NCBI GenBank assembly: GCA_934631985.1
Contig: CAKTYE010000018.1
Coordinates: forward strand, 1 to 37,993
DNA from: an uncultured Clostridia bacterium
Lineage (GTDB): Bacteria; Bacillota; Clostridia; Christensenellales; Aristaeellaceae
Length of the DNA: 37,993 bases
Reading direction: 5' to 3'
Part shown: piece by piece, positions 16,145 through 22,640 of the stretch
How the letters are laid out: each line of letters starts with the position of its first letter
Position numbering within the stretch: the stretch's first letter is position 1
Notes under the pieces: generated by a model
The model's database searches: none
What the model saw: only the letters and a program-made list of their open reading frames with translations
What the model was told of the DNA's origin: nothing
Made by a program: the position numbers and the translations under genes

Positions 16145-16173
16145 TTTATAGTACATCAACCGCCGCTTGTCAA
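16145..16173 (-). promoter_or_regulatory. Promoter of the peptide uptake and hydrolysis operon
   Basis: On the minus strand TTGACA (16168-16173) and TATAAA (16145-16150) are separated by exactly 17 bp. It is the only strong sigma-A type promoter found upstream of the M24 copy A gene, giving a leader of about 140 bases. Confidence 0.85.
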
Positions 16174-16469
16174 CATATTTCCACGGTGTTAGGTCATAAA
16201 AACACAAAAAATACAGAAGCCCTGCCTGCGTGAATCTGGCAATAATCCATGTTTTAAGCCCGCTTCAGCATACATGGGCGAAAAGGCATGAATGCTATAT
16301 TGCATAATGAACAAATATTTATTCATTCGTGGGGCTGAATAGACGCTTTTCACAAAAGCACGAACATTATAACGGAGTAAAGTGCAAAATACTACCGATT
16401 TACATCCTGCTGGGGGAGATGGAGGGGGCGAGTTGTATACAATGTTCGCTTTTGGGAAGGGGACTTTGG
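16174..16469. other. AT-rich gene-free stretch
   Basis: About 300 bases upstream of the operon promoter. No open frame with a ribosome site and no strong hairpin was found. It is more AT-rich than the surroundings, with several near-palindromic AT stretches such as AAATATTT. It may carry upstream promoter elements for the operon, but nothing definite is seen. Confidence 0.5.
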
Positions 16470-16860
16470 GGGACGGAACCTCTCCGGCCCCTTCGGGGCC
16501 ACCTCCCCTTTCAGGGGAGGCTTTTGGTTCAGGGGTGACATGAGACTTTTAGTGCAGGTAACTTTTGGCGGCTTACGCCTGCTCTAAGCGACAAGGCGTT
16601 CCGGCGGCTGTATACGGTCAGCCGACGGAATGCCATGGAGCGGAACCGAAGGCGGCTCGGGTTGTGTCCCCCTGGGAAGGCTCCGATCCAGGCGATGGCT
16701 GGGGGCAGCCATGGGGTCCGGGGGCAAGCCTTAGCCGCATGGAAATTTTGGCTGGCCCCCGGGCGGTTTTGCCCACTTTGCCCGAGTGCAAAGTGGGTCG
16801 TCCGTCCGCAGACGGACGAAATACTCTCCAGCAACAGATTGCAGCGCGGGGGTGTGCCGC
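16470..16860 (+). repeat. Dispersed structured repeat, copy A
   Basis: About 390 bp that occurs again in inverted orientation at 29636-30046; by eye the last ~265 bp are over 90 percent identical. No frame is conserved. Conserved hairpins in copy A: GGCCCC/GGGGCC and CCTCCCC/GGGGAGG near 16490-16530; 16595-16610 with 16619-16634 (16 bp, one mismatch, one G-U); 16718-16730 with 16750-16762; 16772-16781 with 16788-16797 (10 bp perfect); 16798-16806 with 16811-16819 (9 bp, CGCA loop). It may be a mobile non-coding repeat or a structured RNA. Confidence 0.85.
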
Positions 16861-17125
16861 CTTGCCTAGGGAATGTAGCCGTAATTCTATGAAGCTACCG
16901 AATCCCTCAGCGAGTGAGTATATCTTCCACCACCCACCTTCCGATGGGCGGTCCCCCTCCTTCTGTGGAAGGAGGCAAGTTAAAAGTCTCGCGCTGGCGC
17001 GGGGATGCGGCTTGCTTGACATTCATGCTGCATGGTAAACTCATAATTAGGGTGCGGCTGGACTGCCTGCTCATTGTGCATACAACCTCAAAATCTCCTC
17101 ACCCTGCACCTGTGCAGAACCACAC
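16861..17125. repeat. Hairpin-rich flank of repeat copy A
   Basis: No gene is seen. It holds short inverted repeats, including CCTCCTT/AAGGAGG near 16957-16976, and the stretch at 16920-16978 (ATCTTCCACCACC then CCTCCTTCT) also appears, inverted, at 30046-30090 beside repeat copy B, on the other side of its core. The modules thus seem to be shuffled between the two loci. Confidence 0.55.
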
Positions 17126-17163
17126 AAAAAACTCGGCAGCTTTCCTTTTCGAAAGCTGCCGAG
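17126..17163 (-). terminator. Intrinsic terminator of the YlmC-like gene
   Basis: A 13-bp perfect stem (17132-17144 with 17151-17163) around a 6-base loop is followed on the minus strand by six T. It begins 15 bases after the stop codon. Confidence 0.92.
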
Positions 17164-17178
17164 CTGCCTTTGCCCTTC

Positions 17179-17652
17179 CTACACGATTCCCGTTAAATCC
17201 ACAAGGATCACATCATCGCCGATTTTGCAAATATTCCCCCAGGGGATCACCACACCGCATTTTTCCCCGCGCAGTAAATCCCAGAAGCGAAACTCGCCCG
17301 GCACGACCAGCGCTGTCACGCGCCCGTCCAGCGAATCAAATTCAAGATCCATGGGCTTGCCGATGCAGCGCCCGTCCAGCGTGTTGACAACATCCTTTGC
17401 CTTCAGCTCCCCAAGGGTCATGCGCCCCACCTGCCTTTGCTGTGCAGGATATGCGCGCAAACCGGGAAACATGAACGTCAGCTTCCTTATCGACCCACGG
17501 TCGGAGTAGGGCATGTTCCCGTCCAGCAGACCAAGGCGCAGCACACGGTCACGCTCGTCCAACCACTGCTGCTCGGCATCAGTGAGCTGCATGCTGCTCA
17601 GGGTGGCGTTGTGATATTTGTGGACAAGGCAGGTCACACGTATTTTTGTCAT
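17179..17652 (-). CDS. YlmC/YmxH family PRC-barrel protein with N-terminal extension
   Basis: A 157-residue frame. The last 80 residues (MTLGELKAKDVVNTLDGRCI to DDVILVDLTG) match the small YlmC/YmxH sporulation-associated family: a PRC-barrel with GKPMDLEFDSLDGRVTALVVPG and the hallmark VVIPWGNICKIGDDVILVD. The first 77 residues are extra compared with the family and I do not recognise them; they are hydrophilic with a charged helix (QLTDAEQQWLDERDRVLRL). Both starts are possible: ATG at 17652 with GAGGGG upstream, or ATG at 17421 with AGGTGG upstream. The promoter and an 87-base leader fit the long form. It is a single-gene unit with its own promoter and terminator. Confidence 0.75.
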   Translation of the reverse strand: MTKIRVTCLVHKYHNATLSSMQLTDAEQQWLDERDRVLRLGLLDGNMPYSDRGSIRKLTFMFPGLRAYPAQQRQVGRMTLGELKAKDVVNTLDGRCIGKPMDLEFDSLDGRVTALVVPGEFRFWDLLRGEKCGVVIPWGNICKIGDDVILVDLTGIV

Positions 17653-17745
17653 AAGCGCCCCTCATATCTTTCAAACGATCCCAATGGGCGGTAAGACATA
17701 TCCTTTCCCGGAAATAAACAGACCCAAAAGGACTTGCTTACCATC

Positions 17746-17774
17746 GTTATAAAGCACACAAACAGGATTTGCAA
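17746..17774 (-). promoter_or_regulatory. Promoter of the YlmC-like gene
   Basis: TTGCAA (17769-17774) and TATAAC (17746-17751) on the minus strand with a 17-bp spacer, followed by a leader of about 87 bases. Confidence 0.6.
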
Positions 17775-17911
17775 GGAAAAGCGCGGATATTGTCGAAGGA
17801 CAAACGAAAAAAGCAGACAAAAAACAATCGGGAGACAGCGATTGCCTATAAGCTGAAGCAGGCGAAAAATCTTTTGCCGTGATTCGGAAAAGCATCGAAG
17901 GCTTGCAGCAC

Positions 17912-17943
17912 AAAAAATGCGGGGGAAGGCAGCCTTCCTCCGC
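17912..17943 (-). terminator. Intrinsic terminator after the DUF2304 gene
   Basis: An 11-bp stem with one mismatch (17919-17929 with 17933-17943) and a 3-base loop, followed on the minus strand by ATTTTTTG. It lies 23 bases after the stop codon. A second small hairpin, ACAGGAAG/CTTCCTGT, lies between. Confidence 0.85.
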
Positions 17944-17966
17944 AGGAACAGGAAGCTTTCTTCCTG

Positions 17967-18338
17967 TCAGTCCTTTTTTTCGTTTTTGACCTGAGATTCC
18001 AGCTCCCGCACACGCTTTTCCAGCAGGGCAAGCTGCTGGGTCAGGGCGCGGTTCTTTTCATTGTCCCGGGAGACGATGCATGTCAGGTTGAACAGCATGA
18101 TCAGCGTCAGGAATGCAAACCCGGTGAAGATCATGTTGATGGGCAGATCAATGCCCACCAACCCCGCCAGGCTGTAAATGAGCTGGGGGAACATGACCAT
18201 GATGAGCATGATGAGCAGCATGAACATCCACAAGAGGGAGTAATTCAGGCTCAGACGCTTGCGGTGGATCAGCCGCACCGCCACCACGAAATACACCAGC
18301 ACCATGATGAACAGCACCAGACGAAAACGGTCGCTCAT
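17967..18338 (-). CDS. DUF2304 family membrane protein
   Basis: A 123-residue protein with three membrane helices (about residues 6-23, 32-58 and 68-90) and a charged C-terminal coiled-coil (NRALTQQLALLEKRVRELESQVKNE). The segment RLSLNYSLLWMFMLLIMLIM is typical of DUF2304. This family is commonly encoded next to dolichol-phosphate-mannose-type glycosyltransferases, and here its start overlaps the stop of such a gene by four bases. It probably helps anchor the transferase or its lipid-linked product at the membrane. The molecular role is not known. Confidence 0.85.
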   Translation of the reverse strand: MSDRFRLVLFIMVLVYFVVAVRLIHRKRLSLNYSLLWMFMLLIMLIMVMFPQLIYSLAGLVGIDLPINMIFTGFAFLTLIMLFNLTCIVSRDNEKNRALTQQLALLEKRVRELESQVKNEKKD

Positions 18339-19057
18339 GCCTTGGCCCCCTTTCGATGGCTCAGCCGCGCGCTGGCAAGCAGGATCGCCAGCGATACCTT
18401 GACCATGTAATGCAGGCTTTTCAGCGCCCGGATAGAGCTTACGCCGCCCTGCCGCTCATTCATGCGCACAGGCACCTCCGTCACCCGCTTGCCGATGGAA
18501 AGCGCGGTGACGATGGCCTCAGGTTCCGGGTAATCCTGGGCGTAATTCTGCGCGAAGTAGGCCGTCAGCTCCGGCCCGCAGGCGCGGAAGCCGCTGGTCA
18601 CATCCTTGATGACGTGGCCTGTTCCCAGCCGGATCAGCCCGCTGATCCAGCGGATGCCCGCCCGCCGCATGGCCGAGGACTGAAAATTCTCCTTGTCCGG
18701 CACAAGAAAGCGGGAGCCAACCACCATGTCGGCCTCGCCGTGCAGGATGGGCGCGATGAGATCGGCAATGCAGTCGGCCCGGTGCTGCCCGTCGCCGTCA
18801 AACTGCACCGTAATGTCATAGCCATGCTCCACCGCGTATTTATAGCCCGTCTGCACCCCGCCGCCAATGCCCAGGTTGATGGGCAAATCAAGATAATTCG
18901 CGCCCTGCTGACGCAGAAGGTTCCGCGTGTTGTCCCGGGAGCAGTCGTTGACCACCACATAGTCCGCCTGCGGGCAGTGCGTCTGCAAATCTGCAATGGT
19001 TTTCAGAATGGATGCTTCCTCGTTGTAGGCGGGGATGATCACCAGCAGCTTAGCCAC
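18335..19057 (-). CDS. Family 2 glycosyltransferase (polyprenyl-phosphate sugar synthase type)
   Basis: A 240-residue GT-A fold enzyme. LLVIIPAYNEEASI is the N-terminal nucleotide-binding strand, VVVNDCSRDNT follows, and VQFDGDGQHRADCI holds the DxD metal site. The segments VVGSRFLVPD and DVTSGFRACGPE match dolichyl-phosphate mannose/glucose synthase-like bacterial enzymes. It likely moves a sugar from a nucleotide donor to polyprenyl phosphate for wall or glycan building. There are no clear C-terminal membrane helices, so the DUF2304 partner may supply membrane contact. Start is GTG at 19057 with GGAGG upstream. It lies 73 bases after the AI-2E-type permease gene. Confidence 0.9.
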   Translation of the reverse strand: MAKLLVIIPAYNEEASILKTIADLQTHCPQADYVVVNDCSRDNTRNLLRQQGANYLDLPINLGIGGGVQTGYKYAVEHGYDITVQFDGDGQHRADCIADLIAPILHGEADMVVGSRFLVPDKENFQSSAMRRAGIRWISGLIRLGTGHVIKDVTSGFRACGPELTAYFAQNYAQDYPEPEAIVTALSIGKRVTEVPVRMNERQGGVSSIRALKSLHYMVKVSLAILLASARLSHRKGAKA

Positions 19058-19086
19058 CTTATACCTCCGTATCTGTTGTGGATGAC

Positions 19087-19118
19087 GCAGCGCACGAAAC
19101 GCTTTGCCAGTGCGCTGC
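19087..19118 (-). promoter_or_regulatory. Intercistronic stem-loop upstream of the glycosyltransferase gene
   Basis: GCAGCGCAC (19087-19095) pairs perfectly with GTGCGCTGC (19110-19118). No T-run follows on the minus strand, so it is not a standard terminator. Confidence 0.5.
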
Positions 19119-19130
19119 CTTTGTCTCTGA

Positions 19131-20318
19131 TTATGCCCCTGCCGCCTTGCCGGGGTCCTGTGCCGCTTCCGCTGGGGGAATGGCGCTGGGGTCTGCCTTG
19201 GCTCGATTCGCCACGGCCTCCCGCACCAGCTGATAGATTACCGACACCACGGGGATGATCAGCACCATGCCGGGGATGCCCGCCAGCGCGCCGCCCAGGA
19301 ACACGCCCATCAGCGTGACGTAGGCGGGCAGGCCCACCGAGCCGCCCACAATGTGGGGATAGATCACGTTGCCCTCGATCTGCTGGGCCAGCACGAACCA
19401 TACGGCAAAAATGACCGCCTTGCTGGGGTCTGCCATGACGATCATGGTAAAGCCGATGAAAAAGCTCATGTACGCGCCGACAAAGGGGATCAGCGCCAGC
19501 ACCGCCGTCAGGCAGGCCAACGACACCGCGTAGGGGATACCCAGCACCATCATGCCCAGGAAAAGCATGGCGCCGAGGATCGCCGCCTCCAGGCACTGGC
19601 GGGAGATGAAAATGCTGAACGTCCGAATGAACATCTGGCCCACCCGGCGCATTTCGTCTGCCGCCCTGCGCGGCACAAAGGCATACAGCACGGCATAGAA
19701 CTGCCGCTTGACCCGGTTCTTGTTTGCCAGCAGGTAAATGGCCAGCATCAGGGACATCAGTCCGCTGGCCACCGAGCCGACCACGCTGGCGGCTGTGGAG
19801 ATCGCCGTTCCCGCCAGGCTGCCCAGGTTTTGGGAGGCCCACTGGATGATCTCCGCGATCTTCTCATTGACGATGTTGGGATCCAGCCCCGCCTTCGCGG
19901 CATAGGAACCGATCAGCGCGGAATTATCCCGCACCAGCGCGATCACGCCGTTGAGCGCCGCGAAAAACTGCGGCAGAATGTACTGCACGACGATCATGAC
20001 CACAATGGGCATGATGAGAATGGTCAGCACCAGCGCTAGCGCCGTGCGCCCCTTCTCGCCCAGCTTGCCCTTGTGATCCGCCCGTGCAAACAGGTTTTCA
20101 AAGCCGCGCATGGGTACGTTCAAAATCAGCGCGAACGCACCGCCCAGCAGGATGGGCGACAACAGTCCGAAAAAGCCCATCACGCCCTGCCAAAGGTCGC
20201 TCAGGTGCGTCAGCGCCGCAAACAGCGTCACGCCAAAGGCAATCAGCAGCAAATGCTGCCGAAAGGCACGGTCTCCCTTCAAGCCGGTCAGCCTCCCTTC
20301 TAAGCCAGGTTGCTTCAT
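19131..20318 (-). CDS. AI-2E family transporter (YtrI/YdiK/TqsA-type permease)
   Basis: A 395-residue membrane protein with about eight helices. The paired N-terminal helices, the long middle region (ALNGVIALVRDNSALIGSYA onward), and the C-terminal GIPYAVSLACLTAVLALIPFVGAYMSF and IEGNVIYPHIVGGSVGLPAY segments are hallmarks of the AI-2E/UPF0118 superfamily. Members are linked to autoinducer-2 export, sodium/proton antiport or other small-molecule export, so the substrate is open. I chose the ATG at 20318 (MKQPGLEGRL), as the longer frame overlaps the neighbouring gene and lacks family similarity. No good ribosome site precedes it, and a terminator ends only 19 bases upstream. The C-terminus is low-complexity and Ala-rich. 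Confidence 0.85.
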   Translation of the reverse strand: MKQPGLEGRLTGLKGDRAFRQHLLLIAFGVTLFAALTHLSDLWQGVMGFFGLLSPILLGGAFALILNVPMRGFENLFARADHKGKLGEKGRTALALVLTILIMPIVVMIVVQYILPQFFAALNGVIALVRDNSALIGSYAAKAGLDPNIVNEKIAEIIQWASQNLGSLAGTAISTAASVVGSVASGLMSLMLAIYLLANKNRVKRQFYAVLYAFVPRRAADEMRRVGQMFIRTFSIFISRQCLEAAILGAMLFLGMMVLGIPYAVSLACLTAVLALIPFVGAYMSFFIGFTMIVMADPSKAVIFAVWFVLAQQIEGNVIYPHIVGGSVGLPAYVTLMGVFLGGALAGIPGMVLIIPVVSVIYQLVREAVANRAKADPSAIPPAEAAQDPGKAAGA

Positions 20319-20336
20319 CCTAACGCATTTCCCGAT

Positions 20337-20373
20337 AAAAAGCAAGCGCGGGACATTTCCTGCCCACGCTTGC
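20337..20373 (-). terminator. Intrinsic terminator between pgsA-like and AI-2E genes
   Basis: An 11-bp stem with one G-U pair (20342-20352 with 20363-20373), followed on the minus strand by TTTTTATC. It is 31 bases after the pgsA-like stop and only 19 bases before the start codon of the next gene. Confidence 0.82.
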
Positions 20374-20403
20374 GCTTTGCTGTTGGGGGTTCTTTCAGGT
20401 GCC

Positions 20404-20988
20404 TTACTTCTGCGCGCGCAGCTTTTTCGCCGCGTCCACCGCATAGTCCACCATGGCGATGAGCGCCAGCGCCACCGCCAGCCACAGCACCCAGGTATCC
20501 ACCGGCACCGCGATGGCGGTAAACTCCTTGTGCCAGAAGCTGAGGATCAGCGCCGCAATGAACGCCACCTGTGCCGATTTGCCCAGCATGTTGCTGTACA
20601 CCACAATGTCCCGGCGAAGCATGAACGCTCCGCCGATAATCATCATCAGCTCCTTGCACATGACGATGATGAAGGCCACCAGCGGGAAAATGCCTGTGAT
20701 GGTCTGGCACAGCAGCGCCGTCAGCACCATCACCTTGTCCGCCAGGGGGTCCATCAGCTTGCCGAAGGCGGTGATCTGGTTATGCTTCCGGGCCAGGTAG
20801 CCGTCCAGAAAGTCCGTCACGCTTGCCGTGACGAAGGTGATGAACGCCCACTTTTCATGCCCCGTGCAGTAAAAGGCCACAAAAACGGGAATCAGCACCA
20901 GCCGCAGCATGGTCAGCACGTTCGGCACATTCCAAATGTCCACAAAATACTTGTCGATGCTTGCCCGCAGGGATTGCTTCTTTGCCAA
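20404..20988 (-). CDS. pgsA: CDP-diacylglycerol-glycerol-3-phosphate 3-phosphatidyltransferase
   Basis: A CDP-alcohol phosphatidyltransferase with the complete motif D-x2-DG-x2-AR-x8-G-x3-D-x3-D in TDFLDGYLARKHNQITAFGK followed by LMDPLADK. NVPNVLTMLRLVLIPVF is the typical first helix. It makes phosphatidylglycerol phosphate for anionic lipids, in the membrane. I chose TTG at 20988, which has AAAGGA ten bases upstream and gives a 194-residue protein of normal PgsA length. An ATG at 21105 would add 39 Pro-rich residues with rare Arg codons (AGA, AGG, CGA) that do not look coding; this remains the alternative. The gene is downstream of the barstar-like gene. Confidence 0.88.
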   Translation of the reverse strand: MAKKQSLRASIDKYFVDIWNVPNVLTMLRLVLIPVFVAFYCTGHEKWAFITFVTASVTDFLDGYLARKHNQITAFGKLMDPLADKVMVLTALLCQTITGIFPLVAFIIVMCKELMMIIGGAFMLRRDIVVYSNMLGKSAQVAFIAALILSFWHKEFTAIAVPVDTWVLWLAVALALIAMVDYAVDAAKKLRAQK

Positions 20989-21113
20989 TGCTCTTCGATC
21001 CTTTCCCGGGCTTGCGCCCTGCTTATCCCAGGGTGTGTTCTGAAATGCTCCAGGCGGCGTCCTTGGCGGCTTTTCAAGCACTGCTCTGGGCTGCACCTGG
21101 TTCATGCAGAAGC

Positions 21114-21365
21114 TCACCCCAGAAAAACCGTTTCGCCGCCCATATCCTCTACAACGGCGCACACCTTGCGCAGCGCCTGCGCCGTCTCATTCGACCCCAG
21201 GTCGGCGATCCACAGCCGGGGCGCGGCCTGCTGCTCCGACAGGCAGTCGTGCAGCGCGTCGGCGTTTTTGCCGTAATGCGCAGGCAGGTGCATCATATGC
21301 TGAAGCGCTGTGTGCAGCGCATCGGCGGAAGCGTAGTCTCGTCCGTCCAAATAGAAGGTTGTCAT
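21114..21365 (-). CDS. Barstar-like protein (barnase inhibitor family)
   Basis: An 83-residue protein that fits the barstar fold in length and pattern: a first strand MTTFYLDGRDY, a helix SADALHTALQHMMHLPAHYG, the characteristic KNADALHDCLSE helix (compare the yGxNLDALwDcL pattern of barstar), a strand RLWIADLG, and a final helix and strand ending in ETVFL. Barstar binds and blocks secreted ribonucleases of the barnase type; no nuclease gene is seen nearby, so the partner is unknown. I chose the ATG at 21365 with GGTGGAG upstream. The extra 29 codons of the longer frame hold the promoter. The leader has a perfect 15-bp palindrome. Confidence 0.82.
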   Translation of the reverse strand: MTTFYLDGRDYASADALHTALQHMMHLPAHYGKNADALHDCLSEQQAAPRLWIADLGSNETAQALRKVCAVVEDMGGETVFLG

Positions 21366-21390
21366 CAGCGGTCTCCACCTTTTTTCAAAC

Positions 21391-21405
21391 TGTAGCAATG
21401 CTACA
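21391..21405. promoter_or_regulatory. Operator-like palindrome in the barstar-like gene leader
   Basis: TGTAGCAATGCTACA is a perfect 7+1+7 inverted repeat. It lies between the -10 box and the ribosome site, at about +8 to +22, which fits a repressor site. Confidence 0.5.
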
Positions 21406-21418
21406 TTCAGCAGGAAAC

Positions 21419-21447
21419 AGTATAGCATGAACGCCTGCCCGGAAAAA
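21419..21447 (-). promoter_or_regulatory. Promoter of the barstar-like gene
   Basis: TATACT (21419-21424) preceded by TGC, an extended -10 box, on the minus strand. The -35 position 17 bp upstream reads TTTTTC and is weak; it overlaps the T-run of the terminator of the upstream operon. Confidence 0.6.
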
Positions 21448-21469
21448 CCCACAAAATGCGGTTTTGGGT
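21443..21469 (-). terminator. Terminator of the MBL hydrolase operon
   Basis: ACCCA(C)AAA pairs with TTTTGGGT, with one bulged base, and is followed on the minus strand by five T. The stem begins at the stop codon of the MBL gene. Confidence 0.6.
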
Positions 21470-22143
21470 CAAGGCTGCTGCGGTTTTTGCACAGCGGTAT
21501 CCACCTGCGGTGTTAAAAGTGCCACATGGGGCTGACAGGGCAGGTCCCCTGCGGTGACGCGCAGCAGCGGCAGACTTACCGCGCCCTGGGGATAAAGCCC
21601 CGTGAAGTCCTCTGCCGGGGCGATGGGCCAATCCGCCGTGTACGAGGTACGGTAGTGCATGGGCAGGATGACCCGGGCGTGCAGGTCGGCGGCAACGTCC
21701 CGCGCGGTAGCAGCGTCGATGGTGTAGAAGCCGCCCACCGGCAGCATCAGCACATCCACCGGGGCCAGGGCCTCCCGCTGCGTCTTTGTCAGCGGATGGC
21801 CCAAATCGCCCAGGTGCGCCACCCGCAGCCCCTCCGCCTGCAACAGGAACAGCAGCGTACTGCCGCGCTTTGCGCCCTGCACCTCGTCGTGAAAGGCAGA
21901 AACCGCCGTCACCGTCACGCCGCTTTCCAGCGTGTAGGTCCCCGCTTCGCGGATGACGCGGGGTTGCCCGGCGATGGTCTCCACAGCGCTGTGATCGTGA
22001 TGCCCATGGCTGACCAGCACCACATTCGCAGCAACGGGGGTGACGGGATAGCCGGAGTTTTCATCATAGGGATCGGTGACAATGCGCAGGCCGCTGTCCA
22101 GCTCCAGCAGGAATTTTGCATGTCCCAGACAGGTTATCAGCAT
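21469..22143 (-). CDS. Metallo-beta-lactamase fold hydrolase (UlaG-like)
   Basis: A 224-residue metal-dependent hydrolase. The metal motif HGHHDHS (HxHxDH) follows VVLVSHG, with further ligands in VAHLGDLGHPL, MLPVGGFYTIDA and the final ILPMHYRT. The short form, without added domains, matches the UlaG/YtkL-like group that includes L-ascorbate-6-phosphate lactonase relatives and many of unknown substrate. It probably acts in the cytoplasm. I chose the ATG at 22143 with AAAGGAGGA seven bases upstream; the longer frame runs into the upstream gene. Its start overlaps the unknown gene upstream by seven bases. Confidence 0.88.
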   Translation of the reverse strand: MLITCLGHAKFLLELDSGLRIVTDPYDENSGYPVTPVAANVVLVSHGHHDHSAVETIAGQPRVIREAGTYTLESGVTVTAVSAFHDEVQGAKRGSTLLFLLQAEGLRVAHLGDLGHPLTKTQREALAPVDVLMLPVGGFYTIDAATARDVAADLHARVILPMHYRTSYTADWPIAPAEDFTGLYPQGAVSLPLLRVTAGDLPCQPHVALLTPQVDTAVQKPQQP

Positions 22144-22640
22144 GAGGGTTCCTCCTTTTTCAGCGCGGCGCGCACCCAGGGCAGCAGCGCACCCGGCAGC
22201 GCCGCATGTGTCCGCAGAAGAGCGGAACAGCGGCGGCACAGCTCGTTCGCCCAGGCCTCCAGGCTGCGCTCGCCCGCTTCTTCCGCCTTTATCAGCGCCA
22301 GCACGTCCGCTTCCGATGCTTCTCCGTCGGGGTGCAGCGTCAGCACATGATGCAGTCTGCGCAGGTTAGGAGCGTTCAGGCCAAAGCCCGGCGCGTCCGT
22401 CAGGGGCGGGGCGGCAAGGGGCGGCGTCAGCTCCAGAAAATCGCCCGTGGGCAGCACACGCCAGCCCGCTGTCCGCAGCGTCTGTGCAAAGGCCTCGCAG
22501 ACCTCTGTGGTCGCGGCCCGGGGCAGATCGGTGGTCAGCAGTGCGTCCGCCCGCAGGGAGCGGCGCAGAAAGGGCTTGCGGCGGCTTTCTGCATGGGACA
22601 GGGCCAGCGCCGCCTGCTGCCGGGCCATCGTCATCAGCAT
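22137..22640 (-). CDS. Protein of unknown function
   Basis: A 167-residue protein that I do not recognise. It is Ala-, Leu- and Arg-rich, without membrane segments or a signal peptide. The middle part (LPTGDFLELTPPLAAPPLTD, then PNLRRLHHVLTLHPDGEASE) could form a small winged-helix-like fold, but this is only an impression. It overlaps the DUF1934 gene upstream and the MBL gene downstream by a few bases each, so the three are probably translated together. Several in-frame ATG codons (22640, 22634, 22628) could be the start; none has a strong ribosome site, which also points to coupling. Confidence 0.6.
   Translation of the reverse strand: MLMTMARQQAALALSHAESRRKPFLRRSLRADALLTTDLPRAATTEVCEAFAQTLRTAGWRVLPTGDFLELTPPLAAPPLTDAPGFGLNAPNLRRLHHVLTLHPDGEASEADVLALIKAEEAGERSLEAWANELCRRCSALLRTHAALPGALLPWVRAALKKEEPSC

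Noticed and set aside
16565..17038. Frames on both strands within repeat copy A
   Set aside because: The corresponding frames are not kept in copy B, while the hairpins are, so the element is treated as non-coding.
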